A DNA stretch of 47,778 bases from a virus, in IMG/VR virus record IMGVR_UViG_3300007734_000706, positions 1 through 47,778 of that record; one strand, written 5' to 3'. This document shows positions 24,508 through 30,689 of this stretch, in pieces; position 1 is the first letter of the stretch; each line of letters starts with the position of its first letter. The translations under genes and the position numbers were made by a program. The notes under the pieces were generated by a model. It was not told the origin of the DNA and did no database searches. It worked only from the letters and a program-made list of their open reading frames with translations.

Positions 24508-24779
24508 CCGGCCCTCCCCGGCAGCCGCCGCACGTAGAGGACAAACCGCTCTGTCCCGCCCCACATCTGCCGGCCCTGCACGGCGGAGATAGTCGGACGC
24601 GCCGCCTCACCTCCCCACATACCGCCCTGGATGGCCCTTGCCTCCGGGCCGGCGAACCACTCCCAGCAGCGTTGTCCCAGGCTGTTGAACGTCTCGACCG
24701 CGGCGATCTTCCAACCATCCCCGATGTCGCTGTATCGGCGGACGCACTCGCTCGCGATGATGCGGGGGCCGATTTTCAT
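24504..24779 (-). CDS. protein of unknown function
   Basis: 91 residues from ATG 24779. KIGPRIIASECVRRYSDIGD, then WKIAAVETFNSLGQ and WEWFAGPEARAIQGG; no family recognised. Its start overlaps the last stop codon of the methyltransferase frame (ATGA), although the promoter of the opposite-strand cassette lies just upstream. Confidence 0.62.
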   Translation of the reverse strand: MKIGPRIIASECVRRYSDIGDGWKIAAVETFNSLGQRCWEWFAGPEARAIQGGMWGGEAARPTISAVQGRQMWGGTERFVLYVRRLPGRAG

Positions 24780-26059
24780 GCCACCACCTCCGCATTTTGC
24801 GTTGACACACCCTGCGCGTTTTGCGTAGTATCCGCGCCATGAGCACACAGCACCCCGACCTGACCGACCGCATCGCCGCCGACATGGCCCGCACCGTCGC
24901 CCGCCAGTTGCGCCGCGTCTCGTTCCAGTTCCAAGCGACCGGGGGGATTTACTACGTCACCCGGAACCTGCCGGATGGCGTGACCGAGGCGCAGCTGCTG
25001 GCGGAGGCCGAAAAGGCCGGGCGCGTTGCCGCCAAGCGAGCCAACGCCACCACCGCCATTCTGTGTGGCATTCAGGCGCCCGTCCGATGACCCCCGCTGA
25101 GATGCACGAGACACTCGCCCGAGTGGGCTGGTCGCGTCGGGAGTTCGCGCGGCGCATTGGTCTGTCAGAGGGCGCGGTGCGTCAGTGGGTGACGGTGCCG
25201 CAGGACGTGGCGACGTGGCTTCGTCGGCTGGCAGTGATTGCCGAGCAAGCGCCCGCTCCACGTCGAGGATAGCGCGCCCGATCAGTTCAGGGATTTGCGG
25301 AACGACCGCGTTGCCCAGCGCAATCAGTCGCTGACGACGGTCCACCTTGCCGGCAGGCCCATCAACCACTCGACCCACGTCGGGTTCAACTGCCCACCAA
25401 CCACTTCCGGCAGTTGCGGCGTGTGCCCATTCTCCGAGCGTCCCTGGCCCGATCGCCAATCCCTCGCCGCCGGCGAGGGAAAGCGGACGGCGGTCGCCAA
25501 ATTGTCCGGCTTCCGTGTCGCCAATCGCTTGGCACTCATCCCCTTGCTCTCGCCGTCCTCCGCCGTTGGTGTGGGCCACGATCCAGAGGCGGTCCCTCTG
25601 GTGAGGGGCGCCAATGGCGGAAGCTGGTATGCAATGCCACTCCGCATCATACCCGAGCGCGGCCAGGTCTCCGAGAACGTCGCCAAGCCCTCGACCAAGC
25701 AACGCTGCGACGTTCTCCACGATGACGTAGCGGGGACGAAGTTCGCGAACGAGACGGGCATATTCCGACCATAGGCCAGATCGAGCACCCGCCAGTCCGG
25801 CGCCTTTTCCCGCAACGCTGATGTCCTGGCAGGGGAACCCCCCGCAGATGACATCAACGGCAATTCCATCGTCCCGGAGACGATGCGCGGAGAGGGTTCG
25901 CACGTCATCGTAGCAGGGCACCTCCGGCCAATGCTTCGCCAGCACCCGCCGGCAGAACGGTTCGATTTCACAGAACGCCACGGTCTTCATCCCCGCGCGC
26001 TCAAGGCCGAGGGAAAAGCCGCCGATGCCGCTAAATAGGTCGAGGACGCGCAACATCAT
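24776..26059 (-). CDS. C5-cytosine DNA methyltransferase with antisense-overlapped C-terminal tail
   Basis: 427 residues as an open frame. Motif I DLFSGIGGFSLGL at about 5-17, motif IV GGFPCQDIS with the catalytic Pro-Cys, motif VI VENVAALL, motif VIII QRDRLWIVA and motif X ALGNAVVPQIPELIGRAI. The enzyme is complete by about residue 265 (near position 25265). The remaining 160 codons are Pro/Gly/Arg-rich, look non-native, and lie opposite two credible plus-strand genes, so this tail may be an accident of high GC that lacks stops. ATG 26059 overlaps the GcrA-like gene stop (ATGA). Target sequence unknown. Confidence 0.85.
   Translation of the reverse strand: MMLRVLDLFSGIGGFSLGLERAGMKTVAFCEIEPFCRRVLAKHWPEVPCYDDVRTLSAHRLRDDGIAVDVICGGFPCQDISVAGKGAGLAGARSGLWSEYARLVRELRPRYVIVENVAALLGRGLGDVLGDLAALGYDAEWHCIPASAIGAPHQRDRLWIVAHTNGGGRREQGDECQAIGDTEAGQFGDRRPLSLAGGEGLAIGPGTLGEWAHAATAGSGWWAVEPDVGRVVDGPAGKVDRRQRLIALGNAVVPQIPELIGRAILDVERALARQSLPADEATSPRPAAPSPTDAPRPLTDQCAARTPDATSPLGRVSRASQRGSSDGRLNATQNGGGGVGSLGGNAPGLFGLRQQLRLGHAIRQVPGDVVNPPGRLELERDAAQLAGDGAGHVGGDAVGQVGVLCAHGADTTQNAQGVSTQNAEVVA
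24791..24831 (+). promoter_or_regulatory. plus-strand promoter with direct-repeat operators, leaderless
   Basis: A consensus -35 TTGACA (24802-24807), 18-bp spacer and -10 TAGTAT (24826-24831) are followed seven bases later by the ATG at 24839, so the transcript should be leaderless. Two copies of CGCRTTTTGCGT (24791-24802 and 24815-24826; 11 of 12 identical) lie 24 bp apart over the -35 and against the -10, suggesting cooperative repression. This is the best sigma70-like promoter I see in the window. Confidence 0.78.
24839..25090 (+). CDS. leaderless small protein in an antisense regulatory cassette
   Basis: 83 residues from ATG 24839, at the expected transcription start. N-terminal Arg-rich helix (IAADMARTVARQLRRVSF), a short strand (GGIYYVTRNLPDG) and an Ala-rich helix. 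It overlaps the next start by 4 nt (ATGA). No family recognised. It runs opposite to every neighbouring early gene. Confidence 0.65.
   Translation: MSTQHPDLTDRIAADMARTVARQLRRVSFQFQATGGIYYVTRNLPDGVTEAQLLAEAEKAGRVAAKRANATTAILCGIQAPVR
25087..25272 (+). CDS. XRE-type helix-turn-helix protein in the antisense cassette
   Basis: 61 residues. ETLARVGWSRREFARRIGL then SEGAVRQWVTVPQDVATWL is a compact helix-turn-helix covering most of the protein. Small proteins of this layout are common in alphaproteobacterial phages. It is the likely ligand of the direct repeats at its own promoter, acting as an autorepressor. Its stop overlaps the end of the methyltransferase core on the other strand. Confidence 0.72.
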   Translation: MTPAEMHETLARVGWSRREFARRIGLSEGAVRQWVTVPQDVATWLRRLAVIAEQAPAPRRG

Positions 26060-26616
26060 GCCACCACCTGCAAGCCCTGATCGCGTTTCACCCACGGCGC
26101 CATGTCGCCGGCTTCCTTCTGGAGCTTGGTGTACGCAATCTCGTGATGAGCGGAGCAATACGCCCGCCCCGGTCGCGCCACCGCCTCGCAATACCGATGC
26201 GTCGGCTTGCCGTCCCACAGCGGCCAGCAGCATTGCCGCGGCGCCAGCGGCTTGAACTCGACGCGCGGCGCTTCCGTCTCCGGTTCGGCAGCGGCAGCCA
26301 CGATCTCAGACAACTTCGCGACCAACGCCCGCTCCGCCGCTTTCTCAGCCGCCTGCGCGGCGACGATCGACGGGGGCAGCGTTAGTGTTGCGCCATAGAC
26401 GCGCGGGGCCTTCTTGGGCTTCACGGGCCTGCCGTCACGAATGATGGGAGACGGGCGCACTTCTAGGCCGAGCCGGTGCGCCTTGCCGACGACGGAGTTC
26501 TTGCTAACCCCCATTCGACGCCCGATCTCCGCCGTAGAGCATCCTTCGCTCCACAACTCGCGCAGCCGGGCTTCGCTCTCGTCGGTCCAACGACTATCAA
26601 AAGGCTTGCCGCTCAT
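26056..26616 (-). CDS. GcrA-like cell-cycle regulator
   Basis: 186 residues from ATG 26616 (ATGA overlap). N-terminal SRWTDESEARLRELWSEG, then CSTAEIGRRMGVSKNSVVGK and AHRLGLEVRPSP, is the GcrA DNA-binding helix-turn-helix. The C-terminal QCCWPLWDGKPTHRYCEA, with RAYCSAHHEIAY, is the Cys/His GcrA C-terminal signature. In Caulobacter GcrA activates sigma70 promoters and is stimulated by CcrM methylation at GANTC. A phage copy could redirect host promoters or its own early/late genes. It sits directly before a DNA methyltransferase. Confidence 0.92.
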   Translation of the reverse strand: MSGKPFDSRWTDESEARLRELWSEGCSTAEIGRRMGVSKNSVVGKAHRLGLEVRPSPIIRDGRPVKPKKAPRVYGATLTLPPSIVAAQAAEKAAERALVAKLSEIVAAAAEPETEAPRVEFKPLAPRQCCWPLWDGKPTHRYCEAVARPGRAYCSAHHEIAYTKLQKEAGDMAPWVKRDQGLQVVA

Positions 26617-26993
26617 ACTTCCTCCACCCGCACCACGGTTCGATTGCCGGTGCGCTTTGCTTCTCTGATTTGATGGACGACAAGTTCGAGATGCGCCGGG
26701 CTGTCGTCCGCGATGATGCCCAGGCCGCAGGGGTTGCGGGTCGGGTGCATCGGCTTCAGCACGTCCACCAGCCCCTTCGCGCCGCCGATGGCGTTGTCGG
26801 CATCCAGCGTGCCCACCGAGTGCCGCCAGATCGTCACCTTCGCCTTGGGCCACGGTTGCGCCGGACGACTGCCGAGCAGCGTGCCGGTGATCTCCCAGGC
26901 CCATCCCGTGCGCTGCCGCTTCGCGACCTGCGGATGCATGCGAAGCGTCTGGTTGAGTGATGGCGTGGGCGATGTGAGAGTGAACTCGATCAT
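26613..26993 (-). CDS. rusA: RusA-like Holliday junction resolvase
   Basis: 126 residues. The acidic signature LDADNAIGGAKGLVDVLKP with the later GLGIIADDSPAHLELV is typical of RusA: three or four Asp that bind metal. It cuts four-way junctions symmetrically and would process recombination intermediates made by the exonuclease/RecT pair. Coupled on both sides. Confidence 0.9.
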   Translation of the reverse strand: MIEFTLTSPTPSLNQTLRMHPQVAKRQRTGWAWEITGTLLGSRPAQPWPKAKVTIWRHSVGTLDADNAIGGAKGLVDVLKPMHPTRNPCGLGIIADDSPAHLELVVHQIREAKRTGNRTVVRVEEV

Positions 26994-27256
26994 CAGCCAA
27001 TCGCCCTGCGATACAGGTCCAGGAGGGTTTCGTGCTCTTGCAATTCCGCCGGCTCTTGCGCGCGCTCGCGGATCAGGGCGCGGATTACCTTGGGTTCCAG
27101 ACCTGCGGACTTCGCCTCCTTGTAGATGTCCGAAATGTCGCTGCTGAGAGCCTTCCGCTCTTCATGCAGCCTCTCGATCCGGTCCACTATCGACCGCAGC
27201 CGATCCGCCGCGACGCCGCCGACGTTGTGGCCCGCGCTTGGTGCGTCACCGGGCAT
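26993..27256 (-). CDS. GapR-like (DUF2312) nucleoid protein
   Basis: 87 residues from ATG 27256. The sequence NVGGVAADRLRSIVDRIERL, then HEERKALSSDISDIYKEAKS and AGLEPKVIRALIRE covers the whole DUF2312/GapR family, a helical dimer-of-dimers that clamps AT-rich or overtwisted DNA in alphaproteobacteria. The chromosomal protein helps replication fork progress. The phage copy may serve phage replication or compete with the host protein. An in-frame upstream extension to 27295 is less likely. Confidence 0.93.
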   Translation of the reverse strand: MPGDAPSAGHNVGGVAADRLRSIVDRIERLHEERKALSSDISDIYKEAKSAGLEPKVIRALIRERAQEPAELQEHETLLDLYRRAIG

Positions 27257-28118
27257 TCTTGTCCCCCTGGTTGTTCTGTTGCTTCCAACTGGCACGCTTG
27301 GTGGCCAGCGCCTCGTTGCCCCGCCGCAGAGGTGCGGTCAGGGCGGTAAAAACCGGATCGGGATCAGGACGGGCGGCGAGCGCAGCGCGATCGGCGGCGC
27401 TCAGCTGCGCGGTGCTCGCGCCGACAAACGCGGCGGGCAGACGCGTCACGCCGCGCGTGCGAATGAACTCTTCGATATCGTCAGTGGACGGCATCGGCGG
27501 GACCGGCTTGTTGCGCCGGGCCGGGTCTTTGTGTTTCCGCCCCGCGAACCGCGCCGGAATGTCGGCGCCCTCGTCGCGCAATTTCTTGAGTTGGTATGAC
27601 GTGGCCGGCAGCGGGCGCTTCAATTCGGCAGCAATCTCGCGATCCGTGAACCCGCGCTGCGCCATCCGCACCGCCGCTGATTTTTCCTCGGCCGTCCACT
27701 CCCTCCCAGGGCCACGCCGCCGCCAGGAAAAAGACGCCTCCGCCGGTTTCGTCATGCCAGCGGAGGCGTAAGTGCCCTCAACATCGCCCGCGAGCGGAAC
27801 CGCAGCCAGCTCGGAAGAGGGTGGGGAGGAAACGTCCAAGAAAGCAGCATCGCTGCTGCGTGCCGGCTCACCGCCCGCCGGCCGGGCATTCCCCGCAGGG
27901 AATAGGTTTGACGGCGCAGACCCCGGCGAGCGGCGGGGGATACGTCCGCCCTCACCTGCCAGGTCCGCGCCGCCGCGCGTGTCGTTCTCACGCGCACGGG
28001 AGGGGGAAGCGGGACCGTTGCGTCCCGCCTCTGTTTCCCCGCCCGTATTGGTTTGCGCGAGTGCTTCACGCGCACGGGCCGATAACCACGATGAATGAAC
28101 CGGCCCGATCTCAGTCAT
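27246..28118 (-). CDS. SANT/HTH-type DNA-binding protein
   Basis: 290 residues from ATG 28118, which overlaps the end of the 36-codon gene. Residues 1-120 are Ala/Gly/Pro-rich and probably disordered. From about residue 135, GREWTAEEKSAAVRMAQRGF then TDREIAAELKRPLPATSYQL is a Myb/SANT-like helix-turn-helix similar in design to that of GcrA; the rest is basic. Met 122 (about 27755) is a possible alternative start giving only the DNA-binding part. Confidence 0.7.
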   Translation of the reverse strand: MTEIGPVHSSWLSARAREALAQTNTGGETEAGRNGPASPSRARENDTRGGADLAGEGGRIPRRSPGSAPSNLFPAGNARPAGGEPARSSDAAFLDVSSPPSSELAAVPLAGDVEGTYASAGMTKPAEASFSWRRRGPGREWTAEEKSAAVRMAQRGFTDREIAAELKRPLPATSYQLKKLRDEGADIPARFAGRKHKDPARRNKPVPPMPSTDDIEEFIRTRGVTRLPAAFVGASTAQLSAADRAALAARPDPDPVFTALTAPLRRGNEALATKRASWKQQNNQGDKNAR

Positions 28119-28221
28119 TGATAATCACCAGCACCGCAGCGACCCACAGCGCGGCGCAGATCGCGACCCACAGGAAAACCCCCCTGGCTATTTGATGATT
28201 AGATTTGCCCCCCGCACGCAT
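28111..28221 (-). CDS. 36-residue membrane peptide
   Basis: ATG 28221 lies three bases after the upstream stop, with GGTGA in front. A basic start (MRAGGKSNHQIARG) is followed by one strong hydrophobic span (VFLWVAICAALWVAAVLVII). The stop overlaps the next start by 8 nt. Probable early inner-membrane peptide; function unknown. Confidence 0.6.
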   Translation of the reverse strand: MRAGGKSNHQIARGVFLWVAICAALWVAAVLVIIND

Positions 28222-28224
28222 CGC

Positions 28225-28569
28225 TCACCGATCCACAGCAACAGACGCGCGGTCAGATGTCGCATGCGTGGCCAGCCTCGCCCGTGTGAGTGCAATTTCA
28301 TGTTCAAGCCGCGCGGCACGACGGCGTAGCAACTCGCTTTCCGCGCGCCGGAGCCGGTCCGATTCCCAAGCCCACGCATCCGCCGTCCGCTGGTGGAACG
28401 CCCGCACCCGCCGGAAGCACAAGCCCAAACGCTCGGACGCAAGCCACAGCGTTTCTTTCACCGACCGGCCATCGTCTCCGGCAAGCGCCACGATCCTGGC
28501 CATCTCCGACCGGATCGCGGCCCGCTCGCCCGACTCTTTCCCGATACGGATAGATACGATCCGCGTCAT
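28225..28569 (-). CDS. early protein of unknown function
   Basis: 114 residues from ATG 28569 with GAGG upstream. Opens MTRIVSIRIGKESGERAAIR, then EMARIVALAGDDGRSVKETL and a long charged helix (ESDRLRRAESELLRRRAARL). Likely a helical DNA- or protein-binding factor. Second gene of the leftward operon, after cro. Confidence 0.68.
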   Translation of the reverse strand: MTRIVSIRIGKESGERAAIRSEMARIVALAGDDGRSVKETLWLASERLGLCFRRVRAFHQRTADAWAWESDRLRRAESELLRRRAARLEHEIALTRARLATHATSDRASVAVDR

Positions 28570-28650
28570 GTTACGGGGCCTCAGAAATGGAAGGACGGCA
28601 CACGGCATTGATCGCGCAACGCCCGCCCTCGCGTGCGCGCACGAGGCGCA
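28570..28650. other. 81-bp gap after cro with a GC-rich palindrome
   Basis: CGTGCGCGCACG (about 28634-28645) is a perfect 12-bp palindrome, without a following T-run. No ORF. It could be a weak transcription pause or processing site after cro; no stronger claim can be made. Confidence 0.3.
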
Positions 28651-28866
28651 TCAAGCGGCTTCCTCGCGCGCGGGCGCGGGGGGTGGGTAAATGTCAGGAC
28701 GCAGATCGTGCAAAGCGATTCCGGTAGCCGCATGAACAGCAAGGCACCGCTCGGGCGGAACCTGCTTCCACTGGCAGATGGCCTGGGAGGTGACGCCAAT
28801 CCGCCTGCCCAACTCACTGGCGGACCCGGCGGCGACGATGGCTCTTTCAAGGGCTGTCTCGGTCAT
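28651..28866 (-). CDS. cro: Cro-like repressor
   Basis: 71 residues from ATG 28866, six bases after the -10 box, so probably leaderless. LERAIVAAGSASELGRRIGV then TSQAICQWKQVPPERCLAVH is a Cro/YdaS-type helix-turn-helix; the tail is Pro-rich. It is divergent from the S24-type repressor and first in the leftward operon. Expected to shut down the repressor gene and favour lytic growth. Confidence 0.85.
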   Translation of the reverse strand: MTETALERAIVAAGSASELGRRIGVTSQAICQWKQVPPERCLAVHAATGIALHDLRPDIYPPPAPAREEAA

Positions 28867-28872
28867 GGCCCG

Positions 28873-28903
28873 ATTGTAAGTCACACTTGCAGATGTCATG
28901 CAA
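28873..28903 (-). promoter_or_regulatory. leftward early (cro) promoter
   Basis: On the minus strand, -10 TACAAT (plus coordinates 28873-28878) and a TTGCAT-type -35 (28898-28903) with a long 19-bp spacer. Six bases separate the -10 from the cro ATG. The operators at 28875..28891 and 28899..28915 cover both elements. Confidence 0.6.
28875..28891. promoter_or_regulatory. repressor operator O1
   Basis: TGTAAG-TCACA-CTTGCA, a 17-bp inverted repeat with one half-site difference. It overlaps the cro -10 box. Centre-to-centre distance to O2 is 24 bp. Confidence 0.72.
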
Positions 28904-28915
28904 GCATTTCTTACA
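28899..28915. promoter_or_regulatory. repressor operator O2
   Basis: TGCAAG-CATTT-CTTACA, same 17-bp pattern as O1 and two helical turns away. It overlaps the cro -35 element. Bound repressor could contact polymerase at the repressor promoter. Confidence 0.72.
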
Positions 28916-28943
28916 GTGGCGCCCGGATTTTTCGCTGGCAAAC

Positions 28944-28960
28944 TGTAAGCATGTCTTTAA
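28944..28960. promoter_or_regulatory. repressor operator O3 (degenerate)
   Basis: TGTAAG-CATGT-CTTTAA: perfect left half-site, weaker right half. It covers the start codon and the presumed -10 (CAAACT, 28939-28944) of the repressor gene, fitting autorepression at high repressor level. Confidence 0.55.
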
Positions 28961-29619
28961 TCGACAACATGCGCCGGATCATGGCGGAGCGCGGCGTGAA
29001 CCAGTCGGAACTGGCCCGGCGGCTCAACATCAAGTCCCAGGCCGTGAACCAATGGTTCCGGGATGGCGGCACGGCGCCGCAGGGGCGGCGCGTCGGCGAG
29101 ATCGCCGCGGCGCTCGGCGTCACGCTCGGGGAATTGCTGGGAGTAGAGGCGACGCCGGCCGCCCAACTGCCCGTAAGAGGCGCCGATCCGATCCTGTTGA
29201 TTGAGGAGCTAGACGTGCGCGCGATGGGCGGCGACGGCGCCCTGGACCCCGACATGGACGGGAACGGCCATCACGTCGTCCTGGCCGAGTGGCACATTCC
29301 TGCGGATTACCTCCGGTCCCACGCGCCAAACCCGTCAGCGGTGAAGATCATCCGCGTCGTGGGGGATAGCATGGAGCCGGAATACCCCGCTGGCGATCGG
29401 GTGCTGGTGGACACAAGCCACCGCGTCCCCTCCCCGCCTGGCGTCTATGTCGTGTGGGACGGATTCGCGCTGCTGCTGAAGCGCGTTGAGGTGCTGATGG
29501 GAACGGAACCGCGGACGGCGCGACTGTCTAGCGCGAACCCGGCCTACCCGCCGTATGAGCGGCCCGTGTCCGAGCTGGCGATCCAGGGGCGCGTGATGGG
29601 AAAATGGGTTTGGAAATAA
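28951..29619 (+). CDS. CI-like repressor with S24 peptidase domain
   Basis: 222 residues. Helix-turn-helix at about 16-37 (VNQSELARRLNIKSQAVNQW). C-terminal S24 domain: VVGDSMEPEYPAGDRVLV with nucleophile Ser140, and LLLKRVEV with Lys177. A classical Ala-Gly cleavage site is not evident; the nearest is Ala-Met-Gly-Gly at 91-94, so RecA-stimulated self-cleavage is likely but unproven. No ribosome site precedes ATG 28951, suggesting a leaderless mRNA as for lambda cI. It maintains lysogeny by binding the five operators described. Confidence 0.93.
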   Translation: MSLIDNMRRIMAERGVNQSELARRLNIKSQAVNQWFRDGGTAPQGRRVGEIAAALGVTLGELLGVEATPAAQLPVRGADPILLIEELDVRAMGGDGALDPDMDGNGHHVVLAEWHIPADYLRSHAPNPSAVKIIRVVGDSMEPEYPAGDRVLVDTSHRVPSPPGVYVVWDGFALLLKRVEVLMGTEPRTARLSSANPAYPPYERPVSELAIQGRVMGKWVWK

Positions 29620-29624
29620 ATTCC

Positions 29625-30083
29625 CTACTCCGAAGGCAGGCAGCCGTATTTTCTTGCTTCTCGAACAGTGGCGATCAGTAAGCAGCCGCCCAAGACTTCC
29701 ATTTCATACATTTGCTCAAGGCTAATCGACGGCTGGAACGGGAGGTATTCACCCAGCCCGACATCGCAAATAGACGGGTTTTTTTCTCGAAACCCATAAT
29801 CCATGCACGCCCGCCTTTGCTCCATCCGCCCCTGCCGGCGGCTCTCGTCCTCCGATTCCTCGCGTCGGACAAGCCCACGGTGACGCGCTTCCACATCCTT
29901 TCGGATCGCGGTGATTTGGGCCGCAGTCAGCTTGGAAAGCACATGCCGGCGAACCTCGTAAAAATCAGGCTTACGGCTTCCCTCGGAATATACCGAAGCC
30001 GCGACCACGGCGCCTATCGCGCTTAGGCCAGCAAGCCCGAAAAACAACCCGCGCGCTAAGCGCCTGGAAACGCCTGGGATCAT
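29625..30083 (-). CDS. membrane-anchored protein next to the repressor
   Basis: 152 residues from ATG 30083; an in-frame ATG at 30149 preceded by CAGGA would add 22. One N-terminal span (LFFGLAGLSAIGAVVAASVY) is followed by a charged helical region (RREESEDESRRQGRMEQRRA) and a C-terminal part with four Cys. It converges on the repressor gene with a 5-bp gap. An operator copy lies at 30119..30135 just upstream. Position recalls lambda rex or other superinfection-exclusion genes, but there is no homology evidence. Confidence 0.68.
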   Translation of the reverse strand: MIPGVSRRLARGLFFGLAGLSAIGAVVAASVYSEGSRKPDFYEVRRHVLSKLTAAQITAIRKDVEARHRGLVRREESEDESRRQGRMEQRRACMDYGFREKNPSICDVGLGEYLPFQPSISLEQMYEMEVLGGCLLIATVREARKYGCLPSE

Positions 30084-30118
30084 TCTGGAATCATATTCAA
30101 GAAAGGCGCCCCAAACAA

Positions 30119-30135
30119 TGTAAGTTTGGCTTTCA
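30119..30135. promoter_or_regulatory. repressor operator O4 (degenerate)
   Basis: TGTAAG-TTTGG-CTTTCA, matching the operator consensus except one half-site base. It lies between the divergent membrane gene and the rightward promoter. Confidence 0.6.
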
Positions 30136-30143
30136 TTTTTAGC

Positions 30144-30172
30144 TTGCATGTCCTGAAAGTGTTGCTTACAGT
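30144..30172 (+). promoter_or_regulatory. rightward early promoter
   Basis: -35 TTGCAT (30144-30149), 17-bp spacer, -10 TACAGT (30167-30172). The same two hexamer types occur at the cro promoter. The spacer and -10 are covered by operator O5. It drives the recombination/integration operon. Confidence 0.68.
30154..30170. promoter_or_regulatory. repressor operator O5
   Basis: TGAAAG-TGTTG-CTTACA, one half-site change from consensus. It lies across the spacer and -10 of the rightward promoter, so repressor binding would block it directly. Confidence 0.66.
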
Positions 30173-30197
30173 TCCCTCCACCAACAAGGAGGCGGAC

Positions 30198-30386
30198 ATG
30201 GCCAACATCACCATCATCGAAGACAACGCCGGCAGCTTCTACAGCGTCCGTGACGCTGGCCCCGGCCTCGAACACGTTTACATCGGCATCCCCGTGAAGC
30301 GCACCGCCGCCGGGTTTGTGCCCAAGGCCGGCGCCCGCGAACGTCTGGTGCGCCGCCTCCTCACCCGCGTCGTGCAGGAGGGCTAA
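30198..30386 (+). CDS. first gene of the rightward operon, unknown function
   Basis: 62 residues from ATG 30198 with an excellent ribosome site (AAGGAGG). MANITIIEDNAGSFYSVRDA, then a basic C-terminus (ERLVRRLLTRVVQ). An upstream in-frame start overlaps the promoter and is rejected. Strong expression expected; no family recognised. Confidence 0.7.
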   Translation: MANITIIEDNAGSFYSVRDAGPGLEHVYIGIPVKRTAAGFVPKAGARERLVRRLLTRVVQEG

Positions 30387-30389
30387 GCG

Positions 30390-30689
30390 ATGAGCAACCT
30401 GCCCGACAATTTCAACGGCGCGGCCTTCGACGCCTACTGGGAAGGCGACATCGAGCGCAACCGCTACGAGCGCGACAAATTCGATGAAGCCCGCCAGACC
30501 CTCGCCACCGCCTGGGCCGCGCTGGTTGCTGTCCGTGACGCCTACAAGCGCGTGTCCGAGCTGCACCACGATTACGAGGCGGGCCACAGCTACGACCCCA
30601 CCGATTTCGCGGGTTACATCGCTTGGGAAATGGACACCGTGCGCGACGTGGCGAAGGCGTATGGCGTGGTGTTGGAAGGGTGCGTGTGA
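30390..30689 (+). CDS. early protein of unknown function
   Basis: 99 residues, Asp/Tyr-rich start (NFNGAAFDAYWEGDIERNRY) and a helical middle. Its stop overlaps the next start (TGATG). No family recognised. Confidence 0.65.
   Translation: MSNLPDNFNGAAFDAYWEGDIERNRYERDKFDEARQTLATAWAALVAVRDAYKRVSELHHDYEAGHSYDPTDFAGYIAWEMDTVRDVAKAYGVVLEGCV

Noticed and set aside
26617-27000. Extended N-terminus of the GcrA-like ORF (start at 27000)
   Set aside because: The extension lies in the RusA gene read in another frame; the start at 26616 overlaps the rusA stop and precedes the conserved domain.
28632-28650. CRISPR-like or structured RNA element at the GCGTGCGCGCACGAGG sequence, also near 19449
   Set aside because: Only two copies far apart, one inside a coding gene; best explained by GC-rich chance. 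No CRISPR array or tRNA was seen anywhere in the window.
29620-29624. Terminator between the convergent repressor and membrane genes
   Set aside because: Only five bases separate the stops and no hairpin with a T-run is visible.
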